From the NCBI GenBank assembly GCA_021797555.1, contig JAJZZM010000013.1, positions 186,001 through 250,000 of the forward strand: 64,000 nucleotides of DNA, written 5' to 3'. A model generated the notes under the pieces. That model did no database searches. It had not been told where the DNA came from and saw only the letters and a list, made by a program, of their open reading frames with translations. Shown here piece by piece: positions 53,474-63,290 of this stretch. A program made the position numbers and the translations under genes. This stretch comes from Thermoplasmata archaeon (GTDB taxonomy: Archaea; Thermoplasmatota; Thermoplasmata; Thermoplasmatales; Thermoplasmataceae). Within the stretch, counting starts at the first letter, position 1; the number at the start of each line of letters is the position of its first letter.

Positions 53474-53814
53474 AGGAAAGAAATAAAGTAATTAACGATA
53501 CAAAAAAATATGCTTCATCATTAAAATTTAAATGTTCTGCTATTCTAATAGGCTCATACTCCAGGGGCGATTTTAATTTATGGAGTGATATTGATATACT
53601 AATTATAGGGAATTTCTCAGGCAATCCGGTGGAACGGCTCAAGAACATTGATTTCCCTCCGGGTTATGAAATAATACCATTGAATATGGAAGAACTAAAT
53701 AAAAAATTAATAAAAAAGGATAAGTTTATTATTGATTCATTCCGGGATGGTATAATTTTAAGGGATGATTTTAATATTAAAGGCATTACCAGCAAAAATA
53801 TTGAATTAAAATAA
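53449..53814 (+). CDS. MNT-family minimal nucleotidyltransferase (antitoxin)
   Basis: 121 aa. The catalytic motif GSYSRGDFNLWSDIDILII (about 36-54) gives GSxxRG...SDxD. Partner of the HEPN gene. The end is 3 bp from the convergent AAA ATPase gene. Confidence 0.85.
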   Translation: MEIIEKRMKERNKVINDTKKYASSLKFKCSAILIGSYSRGDFNLWSDIDILIIGNFSGNPVERLKNIDFPPGYEIIPLNMEELNKKLIKKDKFIIDSFRDGIILRDDFNIKGITSKNIELK

Positions 53815-53817
53815 TAA

Positions 53818-54846
53818 CTATTTTATTGCCTTTCTATAGATATTATCCACAATATAATATGTCCTGTTGTCATTTTTAATTAAATATAATTTCTCTAACC
53901 TATGCAAAAAATTTGCTAATGTTGATGTGGAAACTTTTGTCTTACTCAATATTTCATTATATCCTGAACCAAAAGCCATCATTTTTAAAGCCTTTCTTTT
54001 CCATGCTGATTTATTTATTATATTGTTCAACTCATACCTTGCAACCTTTACTGCTTCGTCAAGGCTTTCATTCAAAGCATCATTATGATTATATATGCAT
54101 CTTCTCCTGCCATAGAAATTTAACCATCCGGTTATTGTTCCGATTTCATTTATTGCCTCATTAATTTCAGTTTCATTTATATTGGCATTGCAGTTAATTA
54201 ATCCGGATTTTAAATAATCAACTGCCGTCTGGCGATCCCATGGTTCAAGAACCACTTTTACCGGATTCCTCCCTGCCAGTGGATTTTTACCCTTCTGTTC
54301 CAGCAATGTTTTCATAAGGCCTATGGATGAACCTGTAAAAATAAATACTATATTTTTATTTTCCATCATTATATTATGCAGCATATTTATAAAATGGTTA
54401 ATCCCAAAGGATAACTCCTGAAATTCATCAAGCACTATCATTGTTTTTTTCCGCGACAGTAAGTTGAATAATGATTCCATAACGTCTGTATTATTTATTT
54501 TTTTATTTAATTTTATTGAATTTCCCATTATATTTATTCCACGTATTTCAAAGTCATCCTTAAATCTGTCAATTAAATTTTTAGGCATATTATTAAATAT
54601 TTTATTTATTGCATCTCCTGAATTTTTTATACCTGTTAAATCTATATATAATGTGTTATAATCATTTTTGTATTCATTTAAAATAGCTTTTGCCATACTT
54701 GTTTTTCCGATCATCCTTGGACCTAATATGGCTAACCAGTCTCCAGTATCAAGTACTTTTTTTATCATACTTATTTCACTGGTTCTATCGAATATATTTT
54801 CTACATTATCCCTAGGTTTTTCTGTAAAAATTACTTTGCCCCACAT
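53818..54846 (-). CDS. Archaeal AAA ATPase with C-terminal winged helix
   Basis: 342 aa. Walker A GPRMIGKTS (42-50), Walker B MIVLDEFQEL (about 135-144), sensor FIFTGSSIG, and a C-terminal winged helix (ILSKTKVSTSTLANFLHRLEKLYLI). This is the archaeal STAND/ORC-like ATPase family common near defence genes. Its wHTH could bind DNA or sense a partner. Convergent with the HEPN/MNT pair; linkage is positional. Confidence 0.83.
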   Translation of the reverse strand: MWGKVIFTEKPRDNVENIFDRTSEISMIKKVLDTGDWLAILGPRMIGKTSMAKAILNEYKNDYNTLYIDLTGIKNSGDAINKIFNNMPKNLIDRFKDDFEIRGINIMGNSIKLNKKINNTDVMESLFNLLSRKKTMIVLDEFQELSFGINHFINMLHNIMMENKNIVFIFTGSSIGLMKTLLEQKGKNPLAGRNPVKVVLEPWDRQTAVDYLKSGLINCNANINETEINEAINEIGTITGWLNFYGRRRCIYNHNDALNESLDEAVKVARYELNNIINKSAWKRKALKMMAFGSGYNEILSKTKVSTSTLANFLHRLEKLYLIKNDNRTYYIVDNIYRKAIK

Positions 54847-54990
54847 ACTACTTTGCCCTACAAAGTAATACCATTGTTGCTTAAATAATTGATGGTAATG
54901 AAATTTTTAATTTTCATATAAATTTCATGCAAATATAAAGTTAATCAATGTTAAATTTTTATAATAGGATACTGTAAAATTCAAATAAAT

Positions 54991-55860
54991 TTACTGCATA
55001 AGGAGTATACTTATTGATTCCGGAATTAGCTCTATTGAAACCGGTGTGCTAAAAAGGACCTCGCCATCCATTTCCACAGGTATTCTATCACCGGATATTT
55101 CTATTTTTTCCGCTGTTTTATTTATTATATCATGGTCATTAATATATGTCCCATTTATCAATTTTCTAAATTTCATTAGAAGTGTCAGCTTTGAAATGTC
55201 TTTTATCATATGTATCTCCATAATATGGTCATTCAGCACTGAGTTTTTTGAGGCAAGCATCCCGCCACCAAAATATTTTCCGTTTGCAATTATTACATCT
55301 ATAAATTTGCCTTCTATAATTTCATTTTTAATGGATATCTTAAGGTTATATGCCCTTAATTTAAATAATTCACCTATAACTGCAAGTCTTATTGTGTTTT
55401 TATTCCTGTGCAATTTTTTATTTACCCTGCCAATAACATTTGCACCGTAGCCCAGTTCCATTATATTTACAAAATATCTTGTTCTGCCAGCATAATTAAC
55501 AAGTACAGAATCAACCTTTAATATTTTATTTTTTGATATTGCATCCTTTATATCTTCAGGCTTTATGCTTCCGGCGGACCTAACAAAATCTGACCCGGTG
55601 CCGGCATCGATAATTATTAAAACAGGACTTTTGCAAACAAGAGCCTGGCATATTTCATTTATTGTGCCATCACCGCCTATGCATACAATATAATCATAGT
55701 TATCCTTTAAAGCTTCAAGTGCATATAAAAATGCATCATTGTTTTTTTTTGTTTCCCTTATTATAAAATCGAAATCATTTATGTATTTTTTTAACCTGTC
55801 CAATAAATATATTCCACGACCATTGCCAGCATGTGGATTTACAATAATGTAAATTTTCAT
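54991..55860 (-). CDS. Diacylglycerol kinase-family lipid kinase
   Basis: 289 aa from ATG 55860, preferred because GTGAT lies 5 bases upstream; a GTG at 55869 is also open. Motif VCIGGDGTINEICQAL (GGDGT near 62-66), NPHAGNGRG at the N-terminus, and the C-terminal VEMDGEV/PV loop match the YegS/DAGK family. Together with the two genes upstream it points to phospholipid or glycerol-ether metabolism. Confidence 0.83.
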   Translation of the reverse strand: MKIYIIVNPHAGNGRGIYLLDRLKKYINDFDFIIRETKKNNDAFLYALEALKDNYDYIVCIGGDGTINEICQALVCKSPVLIIIDAGTGSDFVRSAGSIKPEDIKDAISKNKILKVDSVLVNYAGRTRYFVNIMELGYGANVIGRVNKKLHRNKNTIRLAVIGELFKLRAYNLKISIKNEIIEGKFIDVIIANGKYFGGGMLASKNSVLNDHIMEIHMIKDISKLTLLMKFRKLINGTYINDHDIINKTAEKIEISGDRIPVEMDGEVLFSTPVSIELIPESISILLMQ

Positions 55861-55861
55861 T

Positions 55862-57226
55862 TTAATCACTTACTAACCTAGACAATTTATCAATATTCTC
55901 CTTTTTAAAATTTTCAGCATTTCCCGGATCATAGATCAGTACAGGAAGCCTACGTCTCAGCAGGTCATTAACATATACAGGGCATTCATGGCTTATTATA
56001 AATTCTACCTGATCTTTATCTGGCCTTGAATAATTTATATATGGCATATTCCTAATTTTTACATCTATTTTTAACCTATTTTTTATAATTTTTAAGGCTT
56101 TTCTTGCAGCGACACGGTAATCAGTTAACTTCCCGCCAAAAACAGTGATAATATTTCCATAATCAATTATTTTAAAATCACGTGAAATTTTGCCCGGGTC
56201 AGATCCCTTTCCGATTAATGGCCTTATGCCGGAATATGATGCTATAATATCCTTTTTATCAATAAATGTGAATATCTTTTTTGTACTGTTGATCAGGTAT
56301 TCTATGTCATTATCATTGATTGAAAAATCGTCAGGGTTATCTATAAATTTATCTGTCGTGCCCAGTATGCAGACATGGTCACGCGGTATTAAAAACAGCT
56401 GCCTTTTATCAATGCTGGACCTGAATACCAGTGCATTTTTTATATTAAAATAATCTTTATTAAAAATTATATGTATTCCTTTGCTTAGCTTCATTTCACT
56501 GTTTTCCGGCAATTTTAAAACCTTATTTACGCGGTTTGCCCAGGGGCCTGTGCAGTTTATTATTAATCTCGCTTTTATTGTAATATATTTTTTATTTATT
56601 TTATCAAAACATATTAAAACACTGTAATCATTATCTTTTTTAAAATCCAATAATTCCAAGTAATTAAAGCATAAAACACCATTATTATATGCCGATGCAA
56701 TATTATATATTACCATTGTAGAATCATCTGTCATGGCATCCTCATATGTAAAATAACCGTCTATTCCAATATTTTCTGTATAATTTCCATTAGAAAATTC
56801 AGGCATCTTAAATTTATTTTCAAGCATTGAATAAAGAAAAAGCCCGAATTTTATTTCATGTTTATTCCACTGGCTTTTGCCTGTAAGCACATCAAATTTT
56901 ATTTTTTTAACAATGTTTACATTTTTTAGCAGGTAATTCCTTTCTTTTATCAATTCACGGACAAGCATTATATGGCCAGTGGATAGATACCTTAAGCCGC
57001 CATGTATTAATTTCGATGACCCCGAGCTTGTGCCTGATGCAAAATCATTTTTTTCAATTAATATTGCATTTATGGAATTCTCAGACAGTATATTGGCGAT
57101 TCCACTGCCGGTTATGCCGCCGCCTATTATGGCAACATCGAATGTTTTACTGTCTATATTTTTAATATCATTATTGCGTGTATGCAATGAAAATTCCCTG
57201 TATTTATTATTTGTCAAATACATCAT
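55862..57226 (-). CDS. glpA: FAD-dependent glycerol-3-phosphate dehydrogenase
   Basis: 454 aa. FAD-binding VAIIGGGITGSGIANIL (30-46), substrate motif SGTSSGSSKLIHGGLRYLS (near 63-81) and KGIHIIFNK. It oxidises G3P to dihydroxyacetone phosphate at the membrane. It overlaps the end of the upstream AGPS-like gene by 20 bp and adjoins the lipid kinase, making one operon. The C-terminal helical domain is short. Confidence 0.88.
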   Translation of the reverse strand: MMYLTNNKYREFSLHTRNNDIKNIDSKTFDVAIIGGGITGSGIANILSENSINAILIEKNDFASGTSSGSSKLIHGGLRYLSTGHIMLVRELIKERNYLLKNVNIVKKIKFDVLTGKSQWNKHEIKFGLFLYSMLENKFKMPEFSNGNYTENIGIDGYFTYEDAMTDDSTMVIYNIASAYNNGVLCFNYLELLDFKKDNDYSVLICFDKINKKYITIKARLIINCTGPWANRVNKVLKLPENSEMKLSKGIHIIFNKDYFNIKNALVFRSSIDKRQLFLIPRDHVCILGTTDKFIDNPDDFSINDNDIEYLINSTKKIFTFIDKKDIIASYSGIRPLIGKGSDPGKISRDFKIIDYGNIITVFGGKLTDYRVAARKALKIIKNRLKIDVKIRNMPYINYSRPDKDQVEFIISHECPVYVNDLLRRRLPVLIYDPGNAENFKKENIDKLSRLVSD

Positions 57227-58718
57227 CCCTTAAGCTGTTTATAAACATGGCATTGTTGCCGGCAAATTCCTCAAAATATTTCCCTAACCCATGATGGTGC
57301 GTTATTGAGCCACCATTGCTGATAAATGTATTTACCATATTTTTCCTTATTTTTATTAAATCATCTGTTTTATCAGTTTTAATTATAAATGTAAAATAAA
57401 TTGCGCATCCATTAATATAAAAATGTGAAATATGTGACATTATTATTCCTGTTATATTCAGATTTTTTATGCTGTTATTGAATGTTAAAATGGCTTCATC
57501 ATATAATTTTATTATATTTTCCCATGAAACCGATGTTTCCAGTGTATCCGGGACAAGGCCATGCTTCCACAGGACATTCCCGAAATATGGTCTTTCATAT
57601 CTTGTGTTTTCCCATATTTTAGCAATTGTTTTACCGGAATATATACCATTTACAGGTTTTTTAAATCCGTTATTATTATTTATTAAAATTAGCAATGAAC
57701 CTTTATTTACATTTCTTAATGATAAATATTTATCAAAAATATTTTTTACCATAGAATTATCCTGGCTTAAAAAAAGGAATTCTGTTTCAGTTTCATCGGA
57801 TAATCTCAATATTGTAGGGAATTTTCGCATCTCCCTAATCGATTTTACTCCATCTTTAAAGCTTTTAAAAAAATATGAATAATAATGCCTTTTTTCAGGC
57901 AAATCATGTACCTTTATGCCTGCATTTAGGATGATCCCGCATTTGCCTTCTGAACCCATGGCAACATCTTTTACCGAAATGCCTGATGAAAATCTCGGTA
58001 AATACGGATCTGAAAATAAACCGTCGCTTCTTGCCAGTTCTACAGAACAGACCATGTTTTCTATATCTCCATACTGGTTTGACTCCTGCCCTGATTCCAT
58101 TGTTGAAATCCATCCGCCCACGGTTGAATAATTAAATGATTCCGGGAAATTTCCCATGGTTTTGCCCTTTGTATTTAATATTTCTTCCAGTTCTCTGCCA
58201 GTAAATCCTGAACCACATATGGCCATTCCATCATTTAATTCAATTTTTTTAAACCTTGATGTATCGATGGAAATAGTTCTCCCATTGCCGGAGTATTTTG
58301 AAATTAAGCCACCGGTAACCGATGTGCCGCCGCCATATACAGTAATATGTATATTTTCTTTTTTTAATGTTTTTAATAAATTATATACCTCATTATAATC
58401 GGGATATACAACAGCATCAACTATTTTGGGCAAAACTGACAGCCGTGAATCCAATATTTCAATTGATGATTTCCCTATTGAATGTTTTAGCCTGTCCATT
58501 GGGTCGAATGATATATTTTCAATATTAATGCAGTTTAATAATATTTTTTGAAGTTCACCATCAACACCGGCATATGGAATATTTACATTGCCGTCCCATA
58601 TTATATTATTCCAGTTTATGTCAAATAATTTTTCAATAAATTTTGCTGTATTTTCATTTATATTGTAATTGCTGCTGCCAAAAAATACATTAAATGTTTT
58701 TTTACCGGTTTCATCCAT
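57207..58718 (-). CDS. Alkylglycerone-phosphate synthase-family FAD enzyme
   Basis: 503 aa. FAD_binding_4 domain with VYGGGTSVTGGL, then GNFPESFNYSTVGGWIS, matching the AGPS GxxPxSxxxSTVGGWxxT motif. C-terminal NISGIIMSHISHFYINGCAI-like region and the GGSITHHHGLGK triad (HHH near 474-476) are hallmarks of alkyl-DHAP synthase, where those His are catalytic. It makes ether bonds from acyl-DHAP and a fatty alcohol in eukaryotes and bacteria. No acyltransferase is present, so the archaeal substrate is unknown. First gene of the operon. Confidence 0.83.
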   Translation of the reverse strand: MDETGKKTFNVFFGSSNYNINENTAKFIEKLFDINWNNIIWDGNVNIPYAGVDGELQKILLNCINIENISFDPMDRLKHSIGKSSIEILDSRLSVLPKIVDAVVYPDYNEVYNLLKTLKKENIHITVYGGGTSVTGGLISKYSGNGRTISIDTSRFKKIELNDGMAICGSGFTGRELEEILNTKGKTMGNFPESFNYSTVGGWISTMESGQESNQYGDIENMVCSVELARSDGLFSDPYLPRFSSGISVKDVAMGSEGKCGIILNAGIKVHDLPEKRHYYSYFFKSFKDGVKSIREMRKFPTILRLSDETETEFLFLSQDNSMVKNIFDKYLSLRNVNKGSLLILINNNNGFKKPVNGIYSGKTIAKIWENTRYERPYFGNVLWKHGLVPDTLETSVSWENIIKLYDEAILTFNNSIKNLNITGIIMSHISHFYINGCAIYFTFIIKTDKTDDLIKIRKNMVNTFISNGGSITHHHGLGKYFEEFAGNNAMFINSLRDDVFDK

Positions 58719-58843
58719 AACAGTGTAAGAATTATAATATATTTAAATTATCTACTTGAACCGAATTGAAACTATAATATTTTAAATGGTAATCTATTTT
58801 GTTTATTGCTAAATATTTTAATACAATAATATAATTTTTAATT

Positions 58844-60268
58844 ATGGATAATTATTCCAGGCTAATAATTTCACTTCTGCTTTCAGTCCTTATGGGGGCA
58901 GTTGATTCCACAATTGTACTGCTTGCACTGCCAACAATAACAGATAATCTAAAAACACAGCTATCGTCTTCAATATGGATTATTTTAATTTATTTACTTG
59001 TAATTGCAGTTGGGACAACACAGCTTGGAAGGCTTGGAGACATTGTTGCAAGAAAAACCATTTTTATTTTAGGAATTTCCATATTTACGATAGGTTCTGC
59101 ACTATGTGGTGCCTCAGCAAATATTGATGAATTAATTTTCTTCAGGGTAATACAGGGCATTGGAACTGCAATGGTGCAGTCAAACAGTGGCGCAATTATC
59201 GCAGACAACTTTCAGCCAAATAAGCGTGGCAGGGTTTATGGATATACATCAGTAGGCTATAATGCAGGTGCAATGCTTGGAATAGTTTTAGGTGGAATAA
59301 TTACAACGTTTATAGGATGGAGGTATATATTCTACATAAATGTGCCCATAGGCATATTTGCCATATATTATGGAATTAAATACATTAACAGGAGCACGCC
59401 TGTAAGGAACAAGCTTGATATTCCTGGAATGGCAGCACTTGGTTCTGCCTTAATACTGATATCATATGCAGCCGTGGATATATCGACATATGGAATAAGA
59501 ACATTTAATATGGTTTTAATTGGAATTGGCATAATTATGATAATGTTCTTTGTATACATCGAAACAATGGTTAAAAAGCCATTATTGCCATTAAAGGTAT
59601 TCAGAATAAAGATTCTATCATATTCGTTATTTGCATCATTTTTCCAGAGTTTAGGATTTCTGGCTGTTGTTTTTATAATCATAATGTATCTGCAGGGAAT
59701 CCGCGGGTTAACACCATTTGACAGTGCATTATTATTGCTGCCAGGATATTTAATAGGCAGCGTTTTGGGCCCATACTTCGGAAAACTTGCAGACCGGATA
59801 GGTTCAAGAATACCTGCAACCGTAGGGCTTTTAATGATGGCCGGGTCTATTTTAGTTTATACAACATTAACTGTAAATTCTTCACTTTACATAATACTGG
59901 TCGCATCCGCAATTACGGGCACAGGCTCATCAATGTTTTATCCTGCAAATAACAGTGCCGTAATGGCAAATTCACCCAAAGAGCTTTATGGAATGTCATC
60001 CGGATTTTTAAGAACTTTAGCTAATATAGGCATGCTTGGCAGCTTTGTTATATCAATATCCATAGCAAGTTTAAGTGTACCCAGAAGTGTTGCATTTGAG
60101 GTATTTGCCGGAGTTGGAAAGCTTGTTGGTGGTGTTTCATCATCCTTTATGATAGGAATACATTATTCATTATACGTTTCAATGGCAATAATATTACTGG
60201 GCGCCATTCTATCATTTTCCAGGGGAAAGGAGGAGAGAAGAACCTTTGAAATACCGGTTAAAACATAA
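58844..60268 (+). CDS. MFS drug/metabolite exporter, DHA2 (14-helix) type
   Basis: 474 aa. First helix LMGAVDSTIVLLALPTI, then motif RLGDIVARKTIFI and the GTAMVQSNSGAIIADNF and NPVGIFAI-like NVPIGIFAIYYG blocks of EmrB/QacA-like exporters. A 14-helix count fits the length. Substrate unknown; the gene diverges from the AGPS operon across 125 bp. Confidence 0.85.
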   Translation: MDNYSRLIISLLLSVLMGAVDSTIVLLALPTITDNLKTQLSSSIWIILIYLLVIAVGTTQLGRLGDIVARKTIFILGISIFTIGSALCGASANIDELIFFRVIQGIGTAMVQSNSGAIIADNFQPNKRGRVYGYTSVGYNAGAMLGIVLGGIITTFIGWRYIFYINVPIGIFAIYYGIKYINRSTPVRNKLDIPGMAALGSALILISYAAVDISTYGIRTFNMVLIGIGIIMIMFFVYIETMVKKPLLPLKVFRIKILSYSLFASFFQSLGFLAVVFIIIMYLQGIRGLTPFDSALLLLPGYLIGSVLGPYFGKLADRIGSRIPATVGLLMMAGSILVYTTLTVNSSLYIILVASAITGTGSSMFYPANNSAVMANSPKELYGMSSGFLRTLANIGMLGSFVISISIASLSVPRSVAFEVFAGVGKLVGGVSSSFMIGIHYSLYVSMAIILLGAILSFSRGKEERRTFEIPVKT

Positions 60269-60392
60269 ATTTATTTATTGCTGCACACCATGGTTATTAT
60301 GGTATGTTTATATATAAGTGCGGTTAATTAATGTATATTTAGATGCATGAAAAGATATATTGGCATTCCATTAATATAATTTTTATTTGATT

Positions 60393-60473
60393 TTATCCTA
60401 TTGCCCCGGCATATAAAGTGAATCCAGATACTACTATAGCACATGTATCATTCACTGCAATGCCAAGAATTAC
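60393..60473 (-). pseudogene. Short relic of a membrane transporter C-terminus
   Basis: The reverse strand reads VILGIAVNDTCAIVVSGF then TLYAGAIG and a stop, resembling the end of a permease. No start or remaining body is present. The rest of 60,269-60,659 shows no gene. Confidence 0.35.
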
Positions 60474-60659
60474 CCATCATTAATCTTAAATACGTCCATA
60501 GCAAACCACGATATCCTGAAATAAGTTTATATATTTATTATTTTTAACATTTAAATTGCATCTGAACACATGCCAGGGATGATGCTATACGGACTCCACT
60601 ATAATTTTAATTATATAATTGGCTTTCTTAATTTATACCTGTATTATAATGGATGCAAT

Positions 60660-62147
60660 CTACTCTTTTATTAATAACTGATAGGCAGCGTCAGATAATC
60701 CGCTTTCAGGATTTCCATAGAATAGGTGCCTTGTCTGTGTAAATTCATATATGCCCTCTAAACCCAATTCCCTGCCAATGCCACTCATTTTAAAGCCCCC
60801 TCTGGGAGCCGCTGCAGATAATAGGTGGTAGTCATTTATCCATACAGTTCCTGCCTGAATATTGCTGGCAATTTTATATGCCCTGTTCATGTCATTAGTC
60901 CATATGCCTGCCGCCAAGCCATATTCCGTACTGTTTGCCATTTCAATTGCCTCATTGTCGGTATCAAAGGTAGTAACGGATAGAACCGGCCCAAATATTT
61001 CCTCATTGAATATTTTCATATCCGGCCTTACATTGGTCAACAGTGTTGGTGGATAATAAAATCCCTTTCCCGGAACATTATTTTTTAAATCCTTAGAATA
61101 ATATACATTTGCACCATCGTTTATGCCCGATCCCATTAAATCTTTTATTTTATCCAGCTGTTCACTGTTTGTAATTGCACTGATATCTGTATTAAAATCC
61201 ATTGGATTTCCTGGAACCATATTATCAAGATAATGCTTCATCCTTTCAAGGAATTTATTCCTTATTTTATTGCTGAGTATTAGCCTGCTGCCCGATTCGC
61301 ATAGCTGGCCCGAGTTTAAGTATATGCCGAATAAAACGCCCTTAACAGATCTTTCAATATCCGCATCATCAAATACAATATTTGGGGATTTTCCACCGAG
61401 TTCAAGCGTAACCTTCTTTAAATTCTTGGATGCCTTTTCCATTACCTTTTTTCCCGTACTTGTCGATCCAGTAAAGCTTATCATGTTTATTTTTTTATTT
61501 TCTATCAAGTAATTTCCTGTTGTGCTTCCCTTGCCTGCAATTACATTTACGGACCCATCGGGAAAGCCTGCGTCCTCTATATCCCTGGCCAGTTCCAGCG
61601 CTGTTAAGGGTGTATAATGTGATGGCTTTAAAACTAAAGAATTTCCAGCTAAAAGTGCAGGAATTATTTTCCATACTGCCATTAAAAATGGAACATTCCA
61701 CGGGGCTATTGCTGCCACAACACCCATGGGAACATACTGTATTATTCCCCTTGTCCCGGGATATTCAGGATGTTCTATTTCCCTTGATTCCTTATAATCA
61801 TTGACTTTTCCGAAATATCGTATATGCTCTATGCCTAATGGTATATCCATAAAACTGCTCTGCCTTATGGTTTTACCCGTATTCAGTGATTCATAATTTG
61901 AATATATTTCAGATTTTGATTCTATTATATCTGCAAGTTTTAATAATAATTTCTGTCTTTCCTTCAAATTAATTTTAGATATTTTATTTAATGCATCCAG
62001 TGATGAATTAACAGCATTATCAACAGTATTTCTATCTGATCCTATGCAGTAGCCGATAACTGAACCATCCGACGGGCTTATCATTTCTATTTTTTCTCCT
62101 TCCTGGTCTATTTTTCCATCTATAAAATTGCCAAAAATTTTTTCCAT
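60660..62147 (-). CDS. NAD(P)-dependent aldehyde dehydrogenase
   Basis: 495 aa. Catalytic Cys in NSGQLCESGSRL (about 284), Glu in LELGGKSPNIVF, and WNVPFLMAVWKIIPALLAGN for cofactor binding. In Thermoplasmatales a similar enzyme oxidises glyceraldehyde or other aldehydes. It starts one base after the alcohol dehydrogenase stop, so the two oxidise an alcohol to an acid in sequence. Confidence 0.92.
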   Translation of the reverse strand: MEKIFGNFIDGKIDQEGEKIEMISPSDGSVIGYCIGSDRNTVDNAVNSSLDALNKISKINLKERQKLLLKLADIIESKSEIYSNYESLNTGKTIRQSSFMDIPLGIEHIRYFGKVNDYKESREIEHPEYPGTRGIIQYVPMGVVAAIAPWNVPFLMAVWKIIPALLAGNSLVLKPSHYTPLTALELARDIEDAGFPDGSVNVIAGKGSTTGNYLIENKKINMISFTGSTSTGKKVMEKASKNLKKVTLELGGKSPNIVFDDADIERSVKGVLFGIYLNSGQLCESGSRLILSNKIRNKFLERMKHYLDNMVPGNPMDFNTDISAITNSEQLDKIKDLMGSGINDGANVYYSKDLKNNVPGKGFYYPPTLLTNVRPDMKIFNEEIFGPVLSVTTFDTDNEAIEMANSTEYGLAAGIWTNDMNRAYKIASNIQAGTVWINDYHLLSAAAPRGGFKMSGIGRELGLEGIYEFTQTRHLFYGNPESGLSDAAYQLLIKE

Positions 62148-63290
62148 TTAATCACCATGAACCTTATTGAAAATAGTTTCTATGCCTTTTCTATCGATAT
62201 CCTCCGGGTTTGTTATTATACCTGTTGAATTTTCTGCAAGTTCTACCAGCAAATCAAAGTTTTTATGATACACATTCTCATTTATATTCAATGTGCCCAT
62301 TTTTACAGGCTGTCCCATTTTTTTAAATAAATTCTCAATAGTTAAATCCAGTGATTCTTTTCTAATGTTATCCGGAAATATATTATTTAATTTATCATAT
62401 TTAGTTCTTGATGATTTATAATTATAACGTATAACTTCTGGCAGAAATAAGCCAACTGTTTTTCCATGTGCTATTTTAAAGACTGCGCCGAAGGAATGCC
62501 CTAATGCATGGGCCAGCCCAATCTGTGAATTTGAAAACGACATGCCTGCCATCGATGCACCTATATGCACATTGTTCCTTGATTCCACATTCTTGGGATT
62601 GCTTAGAGCATTTAAAATATTATTTGATATCAACTCCAATGCCTTTTCCGCCAGTGCATCGGAGTATGGATTGGCCCATTTTGCAACATATGACTCTATT
62701 GCGTGAGTCATTGCATCAACAGATGTGTTTACTGTCTGCTCCCTTGGAAGTGATAAAACCATTTCAGGGTCTAAAATTGCATAATCCGGCAGTATTTCGG
62801 GTGATGCCAATTCATTTTTTCTGTATTCATTCTTTTCAGATACAACCGCGGCCCATGAGCATTCTGAACCTGTGCCGCTTGTTGTCGGTATTGCAATTAA
62901 ATGGCTTTTTTTCCTTAAATTTAATTTTACCAATGGTGTAATATCATAAATATTAATGTCGGGCCTTTCATACAATGCAAACAGAATTTTGGCTGTATCC
63001 ATTGATGAACCGCCACCAACGCCTATAAATAAATCAGGCTCGAAGTTTTTTATATCATTTAAATGCAATAGCATGTTATCATAATCGGGTTCTGGCAAAA
63101 TATCAGATATTACCAATATTTTTGAATCAACAGGCAAATTTTTCTCTACTTTAGTTATTAAGCCTGAATTCAATATATTTTTATCCGTTATTATTGCAAT
63201 GTTTTTTGAGTCCAGTGTATTTAAAAATGATAATGAGTCCTCGCCAAATACAATATCAGGTGATCTAAAAAACCACATATCAGGCCCCAA
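62148..63290 (-). CDS. Iron-containing alcohol dehydrogenase
   Basis: 380 aa. Cofactor motif GVGGGSSMDTAK (about 92-103), PTTSGTGSE and the metal-binding DAMTHAIESY and GLAHALGHSFGAVFKIAHGK blocks (His and Asp ligands). Overlaps the SCP2 gene by 11 bp. In an operon SCP2-ADH-ALDH, consistent with oxidation of an alcohol to a carboxylate. Confidence 0.9.
   Translation of the reverse strand: MGPDMWFFRSPDIVFGEDSLSFLNTLDSKNIAIITDKNILNSGLITKVEKNLPVDSKILVISDILPEPDYDNMLLHLNDIKNFEPDLFIGVGGGSSMDTAKILFALYERPDINIYDITPLVKLNLRKKSHLIAIPTTSGTGSECSWAAVVSEKNEYRKNELASPEILPDYAILDPEMVLSLPREQTVNTSVDAMTHAIESYVAKWANPYSDALAEKALELISNNILNALSNPKNVESRNNVHIGASMAGMSFSNSQIGLAHALGHSFGAVFKIAHGKTVGLFLPEVIRYNYKSSRTKYDKLNNIFPDNIRKESLDLTIENLFKKMGQPVKMGTLNINENVYHKNFDLLVELAENSTGIITNPEDIDRKGIETIFNKVHGD

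Noticed and set aside
57469-58398. Long antisense ORFs within the AGPS-like gene
   Set aside because: They are shadows caused by codon bias on the opposite strand of a well-supported gene.
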